Source of the DNA: Ginsengibacter sp963792025
GTDB lineage: Bacteria; Bacteroidota; Bacteroidia; Chitinophagales; Chitinophagaceae
Reading direction: 5' to 3'
DNA: 64,000 nt
Assembly: GCA_963792025.1 (NCBI GenBank)
Contig: CAWBUS010000008.1
Span: forward strand, 434,001-498,000
How positions within the stretch are numbered: the first letter of the stretch is position 1; each line of letters opens with the position of its first letter. The position numbers and the translations under genes are program-made. This document shows, piece after piece, positions 18,009 to 27,473 of this stretch. The notes under the pieces were generated by a model, which did no database searches, was not told where the DNA came from, and saw nothing but the letters and a program-made list of their open reading frames with translations.

Positions 18009-21000
18009 ATGAAATCCGACAACGACCAGCCCAAAGCAACGCAGTCAAACGCATCCGTTGCACCTGCCCCCGAAGACGATCTGAAAATACTGCCCCTGGC
18101 AGAAGTTGAGAAAAAATTGGGATCGTCCCCTGACGGCCTTACCGGGACAGAGGCTCAAAAACGGCTTACACAATATGGCCCTAATGAACTGGAAGAAAAG
18201 AAAACCAATATGCTCCTGAAGTTTCTGAGTTATTTCTGGGGACCTATTCCATGGATGATTGAAGCAGCTGTGATTCTTTCTGCAGTAGCCCGGCACTGGC
18301 CGGATTTTTTCATTATCCTCGTTTTACTTTTTGCCAATGCCATGATTGGATTTTGGGAAGAACGCCAGGCTGGCAATGCTATTGAGGCTTTGAAGGCCAA
18401 ACTGGCTATTAATGCCAGGGTAAAACGCGATGGGAAATGGCTAACTCCGCCAGCACGTGAACTGGTGCCTGGAGATGTAATCCGCATGCGCCTTGGAGAT
18501 ATCGTTCCGGCGGACGCACGTTTACTGAAAGGCGATGAAATATCTGTTGATCAATCCGCACTAACGGGGGAATCGTTACCGACTACACGCAAAACCGGTG
18601 AAGCCGTATTCTCGGGTTCTATCATTCGCAGGGGTGAAATTGACGCTTTGGTCTATGCAACAGGTACCAACACTTACTTTGGCAAAACGGCAAAACTGGT
18701 TGCGGAAGCGCATACAGTCAGTCATTTTCAAAAAGCGGTGTTGAAGATCGGCAATTACCTCATCATACTTGCAGTGGCTTTAGTGGCTATCATTATTACT
18801 GTGGCAATATCCCGTGGCGATCCAATTCTCAGCACCTTACAGTTTGCCCTTGTACTAACGGTGGCGGCTATCCCGGTAGCGATGCCAACGGTATTATCTG
18901 TTACGATGGCTGTTGGCGCACGCCTCCTTGCTAAAAAGAAAGCAATTGTAAGCAAACTGGTGGCGATTGAAGAACTGGCCGGTGTAGATGTGCTTTGTGC
19001 AGACAAAACAGGAACGCTTACACAAAATAAATTAACACTCGGTGATCCATTCAGCGTGAATAACATTACTGCCGACCAGGTTATTCTCGATGGCGCATTG
19101 GCATCCCGTGCAGATAATAATGATACCATTGACCTCGCTGTTCTTGGTGGAATGAAAAATAAAGATGCGCTAAAAGATTACACCGTCGGGCATTTTCAAC
19201 CTTTCGACCCTGTACATAAACGCACCGAGGCACAGGTAAAAAGTAAAGATGGAAAAACATTCAAGGTCACGAAAGGCGCACCACAAGTGATTCTGGCATT
19301 GTCGGCAAATCTGGCGCAGGTAAAACCTGCAGTTGACAAAGCTGTCAATGATTTTGCCGCGAAAGGTTTCCGGGCACTCGGCGTGGCCCGTGCAGAAGGG
19401 GACGGCCAATGGCAATTTGTTGGCGTGTTGCCCCTTTTCGACCCGCCGCGTGATGATGCGAAAGAAACCATCGCAACGGCAGTGAAGATGGGTGTAAAGA
19501 TAAAGATGGTAACTGGCGATGCGTTGGCTATTGCGAAAGAAACGGCCCAGAAATTAAATATGGGCACCAACATACTTAATGCTGCAAGCCTGGGTGATTC
19601 AAAGAAAGATGAGAGTGCGGCGGTAACGGAGTCTATTGTAAATGCGGATGGATTTGCGCAGGTTTTTCCTGAACATAAATATCACATTATTGATGTGCTG
19701 CAAAAGCACGGACATATCGTTGGCATGACAGGAGATGGCGTGAACGATGCACCTGCTTTAAAGAAAGCAGACTGCGGCATAGCCGTTTCAGGAGCAACTG
19801 ACGCTGCACGGGCCGCAGCATCTATCGTTTTATTAGAGCCCGGGCTTTCTGTAATTATCGATGCCATTAAGGAAAGCCGCCGCATTTTCCAGCGTATGAA
19901 CAGCTATTCCATATACAGGATAGCCGAAACATTGCGGGTGCTTTTCTTCATGACATTGGCCATTATTGTTTTTAATTTTTACCCCGTAACAGCGGTGATG
20001 ATTGTGATGATAGCCTTATTAAATGACGGCGCTATCCTTTCCATCGCTTATGACAATGTTCATTATAAAGACAAGCCGGAGGCATGGAATATGCGCATGG
20101 TACTGGGGATTTCAACAGTGTTGGGTATTATAGGAGTTGTTGCCGCGTTCGGGCTCTTTTACCTGGCTGAGCGTGTCTTTCACCTGGATCGTGCGCAAGC
20201 ACAGACCATGATGTATTTAAAATTGTCCGTAGCAGGACATCTAACGATCTTCCTTACACGAACACGAGGGCCGTTTTGGTCTATTAAGCCAGCAAAGATC
20301 TTATGGATGGCTGTGCTCGGAACACAAATCATCGCAACATTGATAGCCGTATATGGAGTATTTATGACGCCACTTGGCTGGGGTTGGGCCGGGTTCGTGT
20401 GGGGTTATGCGTTAGTTTGGTTTCTTATTAATGACCGCATAAAATTATTCGCCTACCGGGTCTTTGACCGAACAATATCCAGGTCAAAAACCGGAACCGC
20501 AGTTTTACAAAAAATAGAAGATGAAGGGAACGTAGAACCTGCGGCAAAGTCCGAACCCAAAACTGGTGCGAAACCGGCAGATACAACAGAAGCGAATGCT
20601 ATTGCAAAACCAGAAACTGCTACTGATAGTAAAGAAGAATCCAATCCTAACGTAAAAGCAGAGGCAAAAACAGAGCCTGCCATTGAAAGCGCAGATGATC
20701 CCAATTCTAACGTTAATGCAGAGACGAAACCAGCAGATACAACAAAAATGAAACCGGAGGTAAAACCAGATATACCAGCCGATTTAAATCCGGAGATTGC
20801 AAAACGGGCTTATGAGATTTTCGAAGAGCGGAGTCGCCAGGGCGGGCCTGCCATTAGTGATTGGGAACAAGCTAAACTAGAGATGGAGATAGAGAAATTG
20901 AAAGCTGCGTTAAGCAAAGCGACTAAAGTAACTGAACACGAAACAATAGCAAGTAATGAACCAAAGGCTGAAGCCGCTACACTATCCGAAAGCAAAGAAG

Positions 21001-21164
21001 GCGCAGTTCCAAAAACTAAAGAAGAAACTGCAAAGGATTCCGAGCCGCAGACCGTTCAGCGGGTGCATAAACTTTATGAAGAATTAGGTCGTGAAGATGT
21101 GAAAGAAGCACAGGATTGGGAGAAAGCGGAGAAGGAAAAACATGAACATGAAACGCATAAATAA
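18009..21164 (+). CDS. proton-efflux P-type (PMA-like, P3A) ATPase with DUF2934-like tail
   Basis: A 1051-residue P-type ATPase. The first about 820 residues match plasma-membrane H+-ATPases: actuator loop SALTGESLPT, phosphorylation site DKTGTLTQNK (Asp about 332), nucleotide-domain KGAPQ, hinge MVTGDALAIAKETA and TGDGVNDAPALKKAD, and about ten membrane segments including SYSIYRIAETLRVLFF. It would pump protons out using ATP. Residues about 820-1051 are a hydrophilic tail rich in K, E, A and T with loosely repeated KPADTT and KPE units, ending in two DUF2934-like helices (RAYEIFEERSRQGG at about 930 and VHKLYEELGREDVKEAQDWE at about 1015). Such tails are not usual in this family. A GGAG-type ribosome site precedes the ATG. 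Confidence 0.93.
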   Translation: MKSDNDQPKATQSNASVAPAPEDDLKILPLAEVEKKLGSSPDGLTGTEAQKRLTQYGPNELEEKKTNMLLKFLSYFWGPIPWMIEAAVILSAVARHWPDFFIILVLLFANAMIGFWEERQAGNAIEALKAKLAINARVKRDGKWLTPPARELVPGDVIRMRLGDIVPADARLLKGDEISVDQSALTGESLPTTRKTGEAVFSGSIIRRGEIDALVYATGTNTYFGKTAKLVAEAHTVSHFQKAVLKIGNYLIILAVALVAIIITVAISRGDPILSTLQFALVLTVAAIPVAMPTVLSVTMAVGARLLAKKKAIVSKLVAIEELAGVDVLCADKTGTLTQNKLTLGDPFSVNNITADQVILDGALASRADNNDTIDLAVLGGMKNKDALKDYTVGHFQPFDPVHKRTEAQVKSKDGKTFKVTKGAPQVILALSANLAQVKPAVDKAVNDFAAKGFRALGVARAEGDGQWQFVGVLPLFDPPRDDAKETIATAVKMGVKIKMVTGDALAIAKETAQKLNMGTNILNAASLGDSKKDESAAVTESIVNADGFAQVFPEHKYHIIDVLQKHGHIVGMTGDGVNDAPALKKADCGIAVSGATDAARAAASIVLLEPGLSVIIDAIKESRRIFQRMNSYSIYRIAETLRVLFFMTLAIIVFNFYPVTAVMIVMIALLNDGAILSIAYDNVHYKDKPEAWNMRMVLGISTVLGIIGVVAAFGLFYLAERVFHLDRAQAQTMMYLKLSVAGHLTIFLTRTRGPFWSIKPAKILWMAVLGTQIIATLIAVYGVFMTPLGWGWAGFVWGYALVWFLINDRIKLFAYRVFDRTISRSKTGTAVLQKIEDEGNVEPAAKSEPKTGAKPADTTEANAIAKPETATDSKEESNPNVKAEAKTEPAIESADDPNSNVNAETKPADTTKMKPEVKPDIPADLNPEIAKRAYEIFEERSRQGGPAISDWEQAKLEMEIEKLKAALSKATKVTEHETIASNEPKAEAATLSESKEGAVPKTKEETAKDSEPQTVQRVHKLYEELGREDVKEAQDWEKAEKEKHEHETHK

Positions 21165-21335
21165 TTATATAGAATGTTTTAAAGGAATTCTAATGATACT
21201 TTGGTTAATCAAAATAAAATACGGCCACAGCAAGATCGAATCCTGTAATCGTTGCACATGGAGGTGATACCTTGCCTTGAACCATTTCGATTGCTGCCAA
21301 GAATTTTTTTTTAGAAACATCAAACAAAATCGATA

Positions 21336-22973
21336 ATGAAAATATCCCCTTTAGCAGGAAAACCCGCAGAACAAAATATACTTATAAATATTCCGCGCCT
21401 TGTTACCGCCTATTACACAGGAAAACCTGATCCTTCAGTTGCCGCTGAGAAAGTTTCATTTGGAACCTCCGGCCATCGCGGCTCCTCATTCAAAAACTCT
21501 TTCAACGAAAATCATATTCTTGTCATCGCACAAGCCATTTGTTTCTACCGAAAAGAACAAAAAACAGGTGGCCCTTTGTATCTTGGTTTTGATACACATG
21601 CCTTGTCGGCGCCTGCTTATGCTACCACTATGGAAGTATTGGCAGCAAATAATGTTGAAGTGATGATTGCTAACGGAGAAGAATACACGCCTACGCCTGT
21701 AATTTCGCATGCAATTTTAAAATACAACAAAGGGAGAAAATCAGGATTAGCCGATGGTATTGTTATTACGCCATCTCACAATCCACCGGATGATGGCGGC
21801 TTTAAATACAATCCGCCCAACGGAGGCCCCGCCGGGAATGACGTTACCAATTGGATTGAACAAAAAGCCAATGAATTGCTGCAGAACAATCTTCAATCTA
21901 TAAAAAGAATTTCTTTCGATAAAGCGGTTAAAGCGTCTACCACACATTGTTATGATTATCTGAATACATATGTCAATGACCTTGGAAATATTATTGACAT
22001 GGAAACCATTCGTGGTGCAAAAATAAAAATGGGTGTTGATCCGCTGGGCGGCGCAGGGGTTCATTACTGGGAACCGATTGCCGAACGGTATCAATTAGAT
22101 TTAACCGTTACGAATACAATTGTTGATCCCACTTTCAGTTTTATGACGGTTGACTGGGATGGACAGATCCGTATGGATCCTTCTTCTACTTATGCCATGC
22201 AGCGACTGATAGCAATGAAAGATAATTTTGATATTTCCTTTGCCTGCGATACGGATCATGACCGGCATGGAATTGTAACAAAAAGTGCAGGCCTGTTAAA
22301 TCCCAATCATTATTTATCAGTGGCTGTTTTTTACCTGCTTCAAAATCGCCCGCAATGGGCAAAAACATCAGCAATCGGCAAGACGGTTGTTACTACACAA
22401 CTCATTGACCGCATAGCAGCGAAACTAAACAGGAAACTATATGATGTTCCTGTCGGATTCAAATGGTTCGTTGATGGCTTACTGGATGGATCACTATGTT
22501 TTGGCGGAGAGGAAAGTGCAGGCGCTTCTTTTTCGAGATTGGATGGAAGTGTTTGGACAACAGATAAAGATGGATTTATACCGGCATTATTATCTGCAGA
22601 GATCACAGCAAAAACGGGAAATGATCCGGGCAACATATATAATGAACTAAGCAAAGATTTAGGTGAACCTTTTTATGACCGCATTGAAGCAAAAGCTACT
22701 CCTGAACAAAAAGAAAAATTAAAGAACCTCTCTGCTTCGCAAATAAACCACAAGGAACTTGCCGGAGAAAAAATTGAAAGTATTCTTACTAATGCCCCGG
22801 GAAATAATGCGCCAATCGGGGGCCTGAAAGTAGTAACAGATAATGGATGGTTTGCAGCACGCCCTTCTGGAACAGAAGACATTTATAAAATTTATGCCGA
22901 AAGTTTTTTGGGTAAAGACCATTTGAAAAAAATAATTGATGAAGCGCAAACGATTGTGAATGCTGCCTTATAA
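21336..22973 (+). CDS. pgm: phosphoglucomutase (alpha-D-glucose phosphate-specific)
   Basis: A 545-residue phosphohexomutase interconverting glucose-1-P and glucose-6-P. Visible sites: VSFGTSGHRGSSF at the N-terminus, the phosphoserine loop ITPSHNPPDDGGFKYNPPNG, the metal loop ACDTDHDRHGIV, the sugar-binding GGEESAGASF and the phosphate-binding RPSGTEDIYKIYAES near the C-terminus. The length matches the bacterial Pgm class. The 170-bp gap from the P-type ATPase may hold its own promoter. In this island it connects glycogen phosphorylase output to the sugar-phosphate pool. It is the last gene of the rightward run before the tRNA genes. Confidence 0.95.
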   Translation: MKISPLAGKPAEQNILINIPRLVTAYYTGKPDPSVAAEKVSFGTSGHRGSSFKNSFNENHILVIAQAICFYRKEQKTGGPLYLGFDTHALSAPAYATTMEVLAANNVEVMIANGEEYTPTPVISHAILKYNKGRKSGLADGIVITPSHNPPDDGGFKYNPPNGGPAGNDVTNWIEQKANELLQNNLQSIKRISFDKAVKASTTHCYDYLNTYVNDLGNIIDMETIRGAKIKMGVDPLGGAGVHYWEPIAERYQLDLTVTNTIVDPTFSFMTVDWDGQIRMDPSSTYAMQRLIAMKDNFDISFACDTDHDRHGIVTKSAGLLNPNHYLSVAVFYLLQNRPQWAKTSAIGKTVVTTQLIDRIAAKLNRKLYDVPVGFKWFVDGLLDGSLCFGGEESAGASFSRLDGSVWTTDKDGFIPALLSAEITAKTGNDPGNIYNELSKDLGEPFYDRIEAKATPEQKEKLKNLSASQINHKELAGEKIESILTNAPGNNAPIGGLKVVTDNGWFAARPSGTEDIYKIYAESFLGKDHLKKIIDEAQTIVNAAL

Positions 22974-23111
22974 GTAAATTAAAGGCACTTAATAAAATTA
23001 AACGTTAAGCGGACTTGGATAGAGAATTCTATTAGGGATGAATTTTGTCAGAAGAATTGTAAGTAAAGAAATAATAAGAACTGATGAACAGTATTTTATT
23101 AGTCAAAATTG

Positions 23112-23197
23112 TACCCGGGATGGGAGTTGAACCCACACGACCATTGCTGATCACAGGATTTTAAGTCCTGCGTGTCTACCAGTTCCACCACCCGGGT
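23112..23197 (-). tRNA. tRNA-Leu (UAA)
   Basis: Read on the minus strand: acceptor ACCCGGG pairs with the 3' CCCGGGT followed by discriminator A. The anticodon stem-loop is GGACTTAAAATCC with anticodon TAA. There is a long variable arm, as in class II tRNAs, and a GTTCAA T-loop. CCA is not encoded. Length 86 nt. Confidence 0.95.
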
Positions 23198-23225
23198 AAA
23201 CATCTTTCTAAAAAATCAAAAAAAA

Positions 23226-23242
23226 TCCCGACAGCGTCGGGA
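23226..23242 (-). terminator. Rho-independent terminator after tRNA-Gly
   Basis: Seven-base-pair stem TCCCGAC/GTCGGGA with a 3-nt loop. On the minus strand it is followed by a run of eight T. It lies just downstream of tRNA-Gly on that strand and separates it from tRNA-Leu. Confidence 0.8.
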
Positions 23243-23249
23243 AATTATG

Positions 23250-23322
<73 letters not shown>

Positions 23323-23446
23323 GTCTAAAAAAGAACTTAGAGTTCGCCGTCACCCCAATTACCGGTTGGAAAGCTACTTACCATTAATATTAAGAACTAT
23401 AAAAAATGGATTGCAAAAGTAATAATTACCGAGGCTTAAGCAAAAT

Positions 23447-23668
23447 TTATTTGTATTGCGGGTTGTACAACGTATTACCGGGAACTTCTACTTCCGGCTT
23501 ACCCATGTACCTGTGTTTATACATGGTGTAACATCCTCCTAAAACAAGCGCTGCAAAAATTACCAACTGGCAATAAAAAAGAAAACGTGAAGAGGATACC
23601 CAATTGTGAGCAATGTCCTTATCTGAATTATCGGATTCTGAATGATCAAGAACTTCTTCGTGTTCCAT
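23447..23668 (-). CDS. small single-span membrane protein, unknown function
   Basis: A 73-residue protein: acidic N-terminus (MEHEEVLDHSESDNSDKD), one hydrophobic helix (residues about 29-48, FLFYCQLVIFAALVLGGCY) and a basic C-terminal tail (MYKHRYMGKPEVEVPG). I do not recognise a family. The composition and the clear membrane topology argue for a real gene. It lies between the glycosyltransferase gene and the tRNA genes on the same strand, 44 bp after the glycosyltransferase's stop side, so it is not obviously in an operon with it. Confidence 0.6.
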   Translation of the reverse strand: MEHEEVLDHSESDNSDKDIAHNWVSSSRFLFYCQLVIFAALVLGGCYTMYKHRYMGKPEVEVPGNTLYNPQYK

Positions 23669-23712
23669 ATATTAAATTTTACCTGGCAAAAATAAATGAT
23701 TGAGCTTAAAAA

Positions 23713-24744
23713 TCATTTTTTAAAAGGAATAATTTCAGAAAATGTTTTTTTCTGTTTTATATAATATTGCCAAACGATGCTGCCATCATAAACAGGTAAT
23801 ATATTTTTCATTTTTATTTTAGAAAATTTCTTACCTCTTTTGCCCGTAAGCACCCACTCAGCATAATGCAAATGTGCCGAAGCAATTGAAATAAACGTGC
23901 TGAAATTCCCGTCTATTAATGACCGGTAGGCAGCTATGATATCTAAAATTATCCGCAAAGGAATTTTCCATGTTCTTTCCAAAACAGGTAAATTTTTGGT
24001 CATCATTACCAGGTTATTCCTGAAGTTGAGATATACCTTTTTGCGATCACCCATTGGCAAGGTGCCCCCACCAACATGATAAACCACCGAAGATGGAACC
24101 ACATAAATAGAATAACCTTTACGTTGCATTCTCCAGCATAAATCTATCTCTTCCTGGTGAGCGAAAAAAAATTCATCAAAGCCGTTCAATTCGTGAAATA
24201 CTCTGGCTCTTACGAACAATGCGGCACCGGTAGCCCAAAAAATCTGGGTTGAATTATCATATTGCCCGCTATCAATTTCGCAGGTTTCAAAAATACGTCC
24301 GCGAGTAAAGGGGTACCCCAATTTATCAATAAATCCGCCGCAGGCGCCCGCATATTCAAATTTTTTTCTTTGTTTAAAGGATAAAATTTTGGGCTGACAA
24401 GCGCCAATTTTTTCATCAGATTCCATAAGAGAAATAACGGGCTCTATCCAGCCCGGGGTAACCTGTATATCGCTGTTCAATAAAATATAATAGTCGGCCG
24501 AGACCCGCTTGAGCGCTGAGTTATAGCCTTTAGCAAATCCTTCGTTAGTATTACTCAACAGGATTTTTACAACAGGGTAATGCTTTTCCAGGAAATCAAT
24601 CGAATCATCATCAGACGCATTATCGGCAACAATAACGTTGAGGTTTTTGTATGTGGACTCCATCACTGAGGGGAGAAATTTTTCAAGAAAAGATTTCCCG
24701 TTCCAGTTAAGGATTACAACAGCTACTGAGGGTGAAGAGATCAA
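23713..24744 (-). CDS. family 2 glycosyltransferase
   Basis: A 343-residue GT-A glycosyltransferase that would transfer sugar from a nucleotide-sugar to an acceptor, probably in cell-surface polysaccharide synthesis. Motifs: VAVVILNWNGKSFLEKFLPS at the N-terminus, VIVADNASDDDSIDFL, the DxD-like YILLNSDIQVTPGWIEP and the acceptor-side FFAHQEEIDLCWRMQRKGY (ED-type catalytic acid). There is no membrane segment apart from a weakly hydrophobic stretch in the C-terminal part, so it is peripheral. It stands alone, divergent from the sensor kinase gene; donor and acceptor are unknown. Confidence 0.9.
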   Translation of the reverse strand: MISSPSVAVVILNWNGKSFLEKFLPSVMESTYKNLNVIVADNASDDDSIDFLEKHYPVVKILLSNTNEGFAKGYNSALKRVSADYYILLNSDIQVTPGWIEPVISLMESDEKIGACQPKILSFKQRKKFEYAGACGGFIDKLGYPFTRGRIFETCEIDSGQYDNSTQIFWATGAALFVRARVFHELNGFDEFFFAHQEEIDLCWRMQRKGYSIYVVPSSVVYHVGGGTLPMGDRKKVYLNFRNNLVMMTKNLPVLERTWKIPLRIILDIIAAYRSLIDGNFSTFISIASAHLHYAEWVLTGKRGKKFSKIKMKNILPVYDGSIVWQYYIKQKKTFSEIIPFKK

Positions 24745-24856
24745 TTATATTGTTGTTAATAGAGTACAAACATAAAAATTTTAGATTTCAATTCAGATAA
24801 TTATGGGAAATAGCTTTTAGATTTGGCATTAATCATTTAATAATAACCATTTCTTA

Positions 24857-26008
24857 ATGTTCGGTCAGCTTTTTCACTTCAGGACATGGCTTGCTGTAAT
24901 AGCTGTTGCCATTGTTACGGGCACAATCTTCTATTCAAATTTCCTGGCTAAAAAAATTGCTGCTGAAGAGCGCCAAAAAGTAAACGTGTGGGTGCAGGCA
25001 TTAAAAACCCGGGCTGAAACTACTGAGAGATCATCGCTGGACCTCACCAATATTATTACCTCAGAAAATAAGGACATTCCGATTATTGAAACTGATGAAA
25101 AAGATAAGCCATCCGGGGAGGTGTTAAACCTCGATTCATCACTTGTAAAAAAAGACAGCAATTACGTTCGTAAAAAACTCGCAGAGTTTAAAAAACAACA
25201 TGATCCCATAACAATTGAAATAAGCAACAATCCTGTCATCATCAATAAATATTATTATGGCGATTCTGATTTATTAAAACAGGTAAGGTATTATCCCATC
25301 GTGCAATTATTTATTGTTGCGCTGTTCATCATCATTACACTTTATGCCATTTCCACCAGGAACAGATCAACCCAGAACCAGGTGTGGGCCGGCATGGCAA
25401 AGGAAACGGCACATCAACTGGGCACGCCAATTTCTTCTCTGGAAGGTTGGGTAGAGATGTTGAAAGAAAGTCAACTTTCCAATTCCATTTCTCTTGAAAT
25501 GGAAAAAGATGTAAACCGTTTAAAACTCATAAGCGACCGGTTTGGTAAAATAGGAAGCGCTCCTAAACTTGAAGAATACAACATTACGGAACAAGTTCAA
25601 AAAATGGTAAATTATATTAAAAGAAGGTCTACTGATAAAGTAAGCTTTTCGGTAGAAGCTCCACCCGGTCCTGTTATTACAAGTATTTCTGCGCCACTTT
25701 TTGATTGGGTAATAGAAAACCTTTTAAAAAATGCGTTGGACGCGATGGAAGGAAAAGGCACTATCAATATTAGAATCAAGGAACAACCCGGCCACATATT
25801 TATAGATGTGGCTGATAATGGAAGGGGCATTAGTAAGCAAAATATTTCAAGAGTATTTAAGCCGGGATTCACTACTAAGAAACGTGGTTGGGGATTAGGT
25901 CTTTCACTTTCAAAAAGAATAATCGAACAATATCACAAAGGCCAGTTATATGTAAAATCTTCAGAGCCTGCTAAAGGAACAACTTTCAGGATAGTTTTGA
26001 ACACGTAA
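24857..26008 (+). CDS. membrane sensor histidine kinase
   Basis: A 383-residue kinase. Two membrane helices (about 8-28 and 146-166) flank a periplasmic domain of about 115 residues without a recognised fold. The H-box is unusual: KETAHQLGTPISSLEGW, the AHQLGTP form common in Bacteroidota kinases. The ATPase domain has N-box WVIENLLKNALDAMEG, G1 DNGRGISKQNISRVFKPGF, and G2 GWGLGLSLSKRIIEQY. There is no HAMP domain. No response regulator is adjacent, so it is an orphan. It is divergent from the glycosyltransferase and followed by tRNA-Leu. Confidence 0.9.
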   Translation: MFGQLFHFRTWLAVIAVAIVTGTIFYSNFLAKKIAAEERQKVNVWVQALKTRAETTERSSLDLTNIITSENKDIPIIETDEKDKPSGEVLNLDSSLVKKDSNYVRKKLAEFKKQHDPITIEISNNPVIINKYYYGDSDLLKQVRYYPIVQLFIVALFIIITLYAISTRNRSTQNQVWAGMAKETAHQLGTPISSLEGWVEMLKESQLSNSISLEMEKDVNRLKLISDRFGKIGSAPKLEEYNITEQVQKMVNYIKRRSTDKVSFSVEAPPGPVITSISAPLFDWVIENLLKNALDAMEGKGTINIRIKEQPGHIFIDVADNGRGISKQNISRVFKPGFTTKKRGWGLGLSLSKRIIEQYHKGQLYVKSSEPAKGTTFRIVLNT

Positions 26009-26066
26009 GTTTAATTGAAGGGTTTTATTAAATTTGCAGTCCAAACTCATAAATTTGAAATTAAAT

Positions 26067-26150
26067 GCGGCGATGGCGAAATTGGTAGACGCACTACTTT
26101 GAGGTGGTAGCGCCCGAAAGGGTGTGGGAGTTCGAATCTCCTTTGCCGCA
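26067..26150 (+). tRNA. tRNA-Leu (GAG)
   Basis: Acceptor GCGGCGA pairs with TTGCCGC (with G-T and A-T at the inner end) and the discriminator is A. Anticodon arm CTACT-TTGAGGT-GGTAG gives anticodon GAG. A class II variable arm (CGCCCGAAAGGGTG) and T-arm GGGAGTTCGAATCTCC follow. CCA not encoded. Confidence 0.95.
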
Positions 26151-26151
26151 C

Positions 26152-26180
26152 AAATCCTGTTTCGTTGAAACAGGATTTTT
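26152..26180 (+). terminator. terminator after tRNA-Leu
   Basis: A 12-bp stem AAATCCTGTTTC/GAAACAGGATTT with a 3-nt loop, ending in a run of T. It lies 1 bp after the tRNA and before the DUF2130 gene. Confidence 0.85.
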
Positions 26181-26198
26181 TAATAAAGATATTTTCAT

Positions 26199-27467
26199 AT
26201 GCCAACATTAATAACATGTCCTAATTGCAAACACGAATTCGCACCTGAAGATGCCATAGCAAAATCTTTAGAGAAAGAATATGAAGAAAAATTCAATAAT
26301 GACCGGCAAAAATTATTAAAGCAATTTTCTGATCAACAAAAGATTTTTGAAGACCAGCAAAAAGATTTTGAAAAAAAGAAAGAGCAAGCCAATGAATTAT
26401 TTGCTGAAAGAATGCAAAAAGAAAAATTAAAAATTGAAAATGAAGTACAGGAAAAACTCAGGAAATCCATCAGTAACGATTTCGAAAATAAAATAAAAAT
26501 TCTTCAGCAAGAAAACGCAGATAATGAAGAAAAATTAAAATCTGCAAGACAGAAAGAACTGGAGTTTTTGAAAAAAGTGCAGGAGTTAAAAAACAAAGAA
26601 GAAGAAATGGAAATTGTACTTCAAAAAAAATTATCGGAAGAGAGAGCAGCATTAACTGAACAAATCAGGAAGCAGGAAATAGAAAAAAATGTTATAAAGG
26701 AAACTGAAAATAATTTAAAATTTAAAGAGCTCGAGAAGCAACTGGAAGATCAAAAAAAGCTGGTTGATGAAATGAAACGTAAAGCCGAACAGGGCTCTAT
26801 GCAGCGCCAGGGCGAAGTACAGGAAATTGCCCTGGAAGAAATTTTACGCAATAATTTTCCCTTTGATATAATAACTGAAGTTGGTAAAGGAGTAAGAGGC
26901 GCAGACTGCATTCAATTGGTTAGAAATAATTTTGGCCAGGAATGCGGTAAGATCATTTATGAAAGTAAACGCACTGAAAACTTTGGTGCAGACTGGATAG
27001 AAAAATTTAAGAAAGACATGCGCAGCACTGGTGCAGATGTGGCAGTGCTGGTTACTAAAACAATGCCCAAAGAAATGGAGTGCTTCGGGCTTAAAGATGG
27101 AATTTGGGTGTGCACATTTTCCGAAGTAAAAGCATTAGCAAATGTTTTAAGAGATGGTATCATACGGATTTACACTTCTGCAAAAAGCCAGGAAAATAAA
27201 GGCGATAAAATGCATCTACTGTATGATTACCTGACCAGCAACGAATTTAGCGAACAATGGAAAGCAATTCGTGAAGGATTTTTTGCGATGAAAGTTGGGA
27301 TTCAAAAAGAACGGGATTCTATGGAGCGCCTTTGGAAAGCACGGGAAAAACAACTGGAAAAAGTTCTATTGAATTCTGCACACGTGAAAGGTTCGATCGA
27401 AGGAATTGCAGGACAGGATTCTATCGATATGAGTTTGTTGGACGACAATAGTTTACTGGAAGAATAA
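26199..27467 (+). CDS. DUF2130 domain protein (coiled coil plus C-terminal nuclease-like domain)
   Basis: A 422-residue protein. It begins with a zinc-ribbon-like LITCPNCKHEFAPEDA (one CxxC), continues as a long charged coiled coil (about residues 25-205, rich in K, E and Q), and ends in the DUF2130 domain from about 210, including EEILRNNFPFDIITEVGKG, IIYESKRTENFGADWIEKF and MRSTGADVAVLVTKTMPKEM. The E..K pattern and D in this domain recall the PD-(D/E)xK nuclease fold, so a DNA-related role is possible; no function is established. The MtfA-like gene begins 6 bp later, suggesting an operon. Confidence 0.85.
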   Translation: MPTLITCPNCKHEFAPEDAIAKSLEKEYEEKFNNDRQKLLKQFSDQQKIFEDQQKDFEKKKEQANELFAERMQKEKLKIENEVQEKLRKSISNDFENKIKILQQENADNEEKLKSARQKELEFLKKVQELKNKEEEMEIVLQKKLSEERAALTEQIRKQEIEKNVIKETENNLKFKELEKQLEDQKKLVDEMKRKAEQGSMQRQGEVQEIALEEILRNNFPFDIITEVGKGVRGADCIQLVRNNFGQECGKIIYESKRTENFGADWIEKFKKDMRSTGADVAVLVTKTMPKEMECFGLKDGIWVCTFSEVKALANVLRDGIIRIYTSAKSQENKGDKMHLLYDYLTSNEFSEQWKAIREGFFAMKVGIQKERDSMERLWKAREKQLEKVLLNSAHVKGSIEGIAGQDSIDMSLLDDNSLLEE

Positions 27468-27473
27468 AACCCA

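Noticed and set aside
21193..21330. Minus-strand frame ending in VSPPCATITGFDLAVAVFYFD that looks protein-like
   Set aside because: About 40 codons with no start, no domain and it overlaps the pgm start; could be a gene remnant but I cannot support it.
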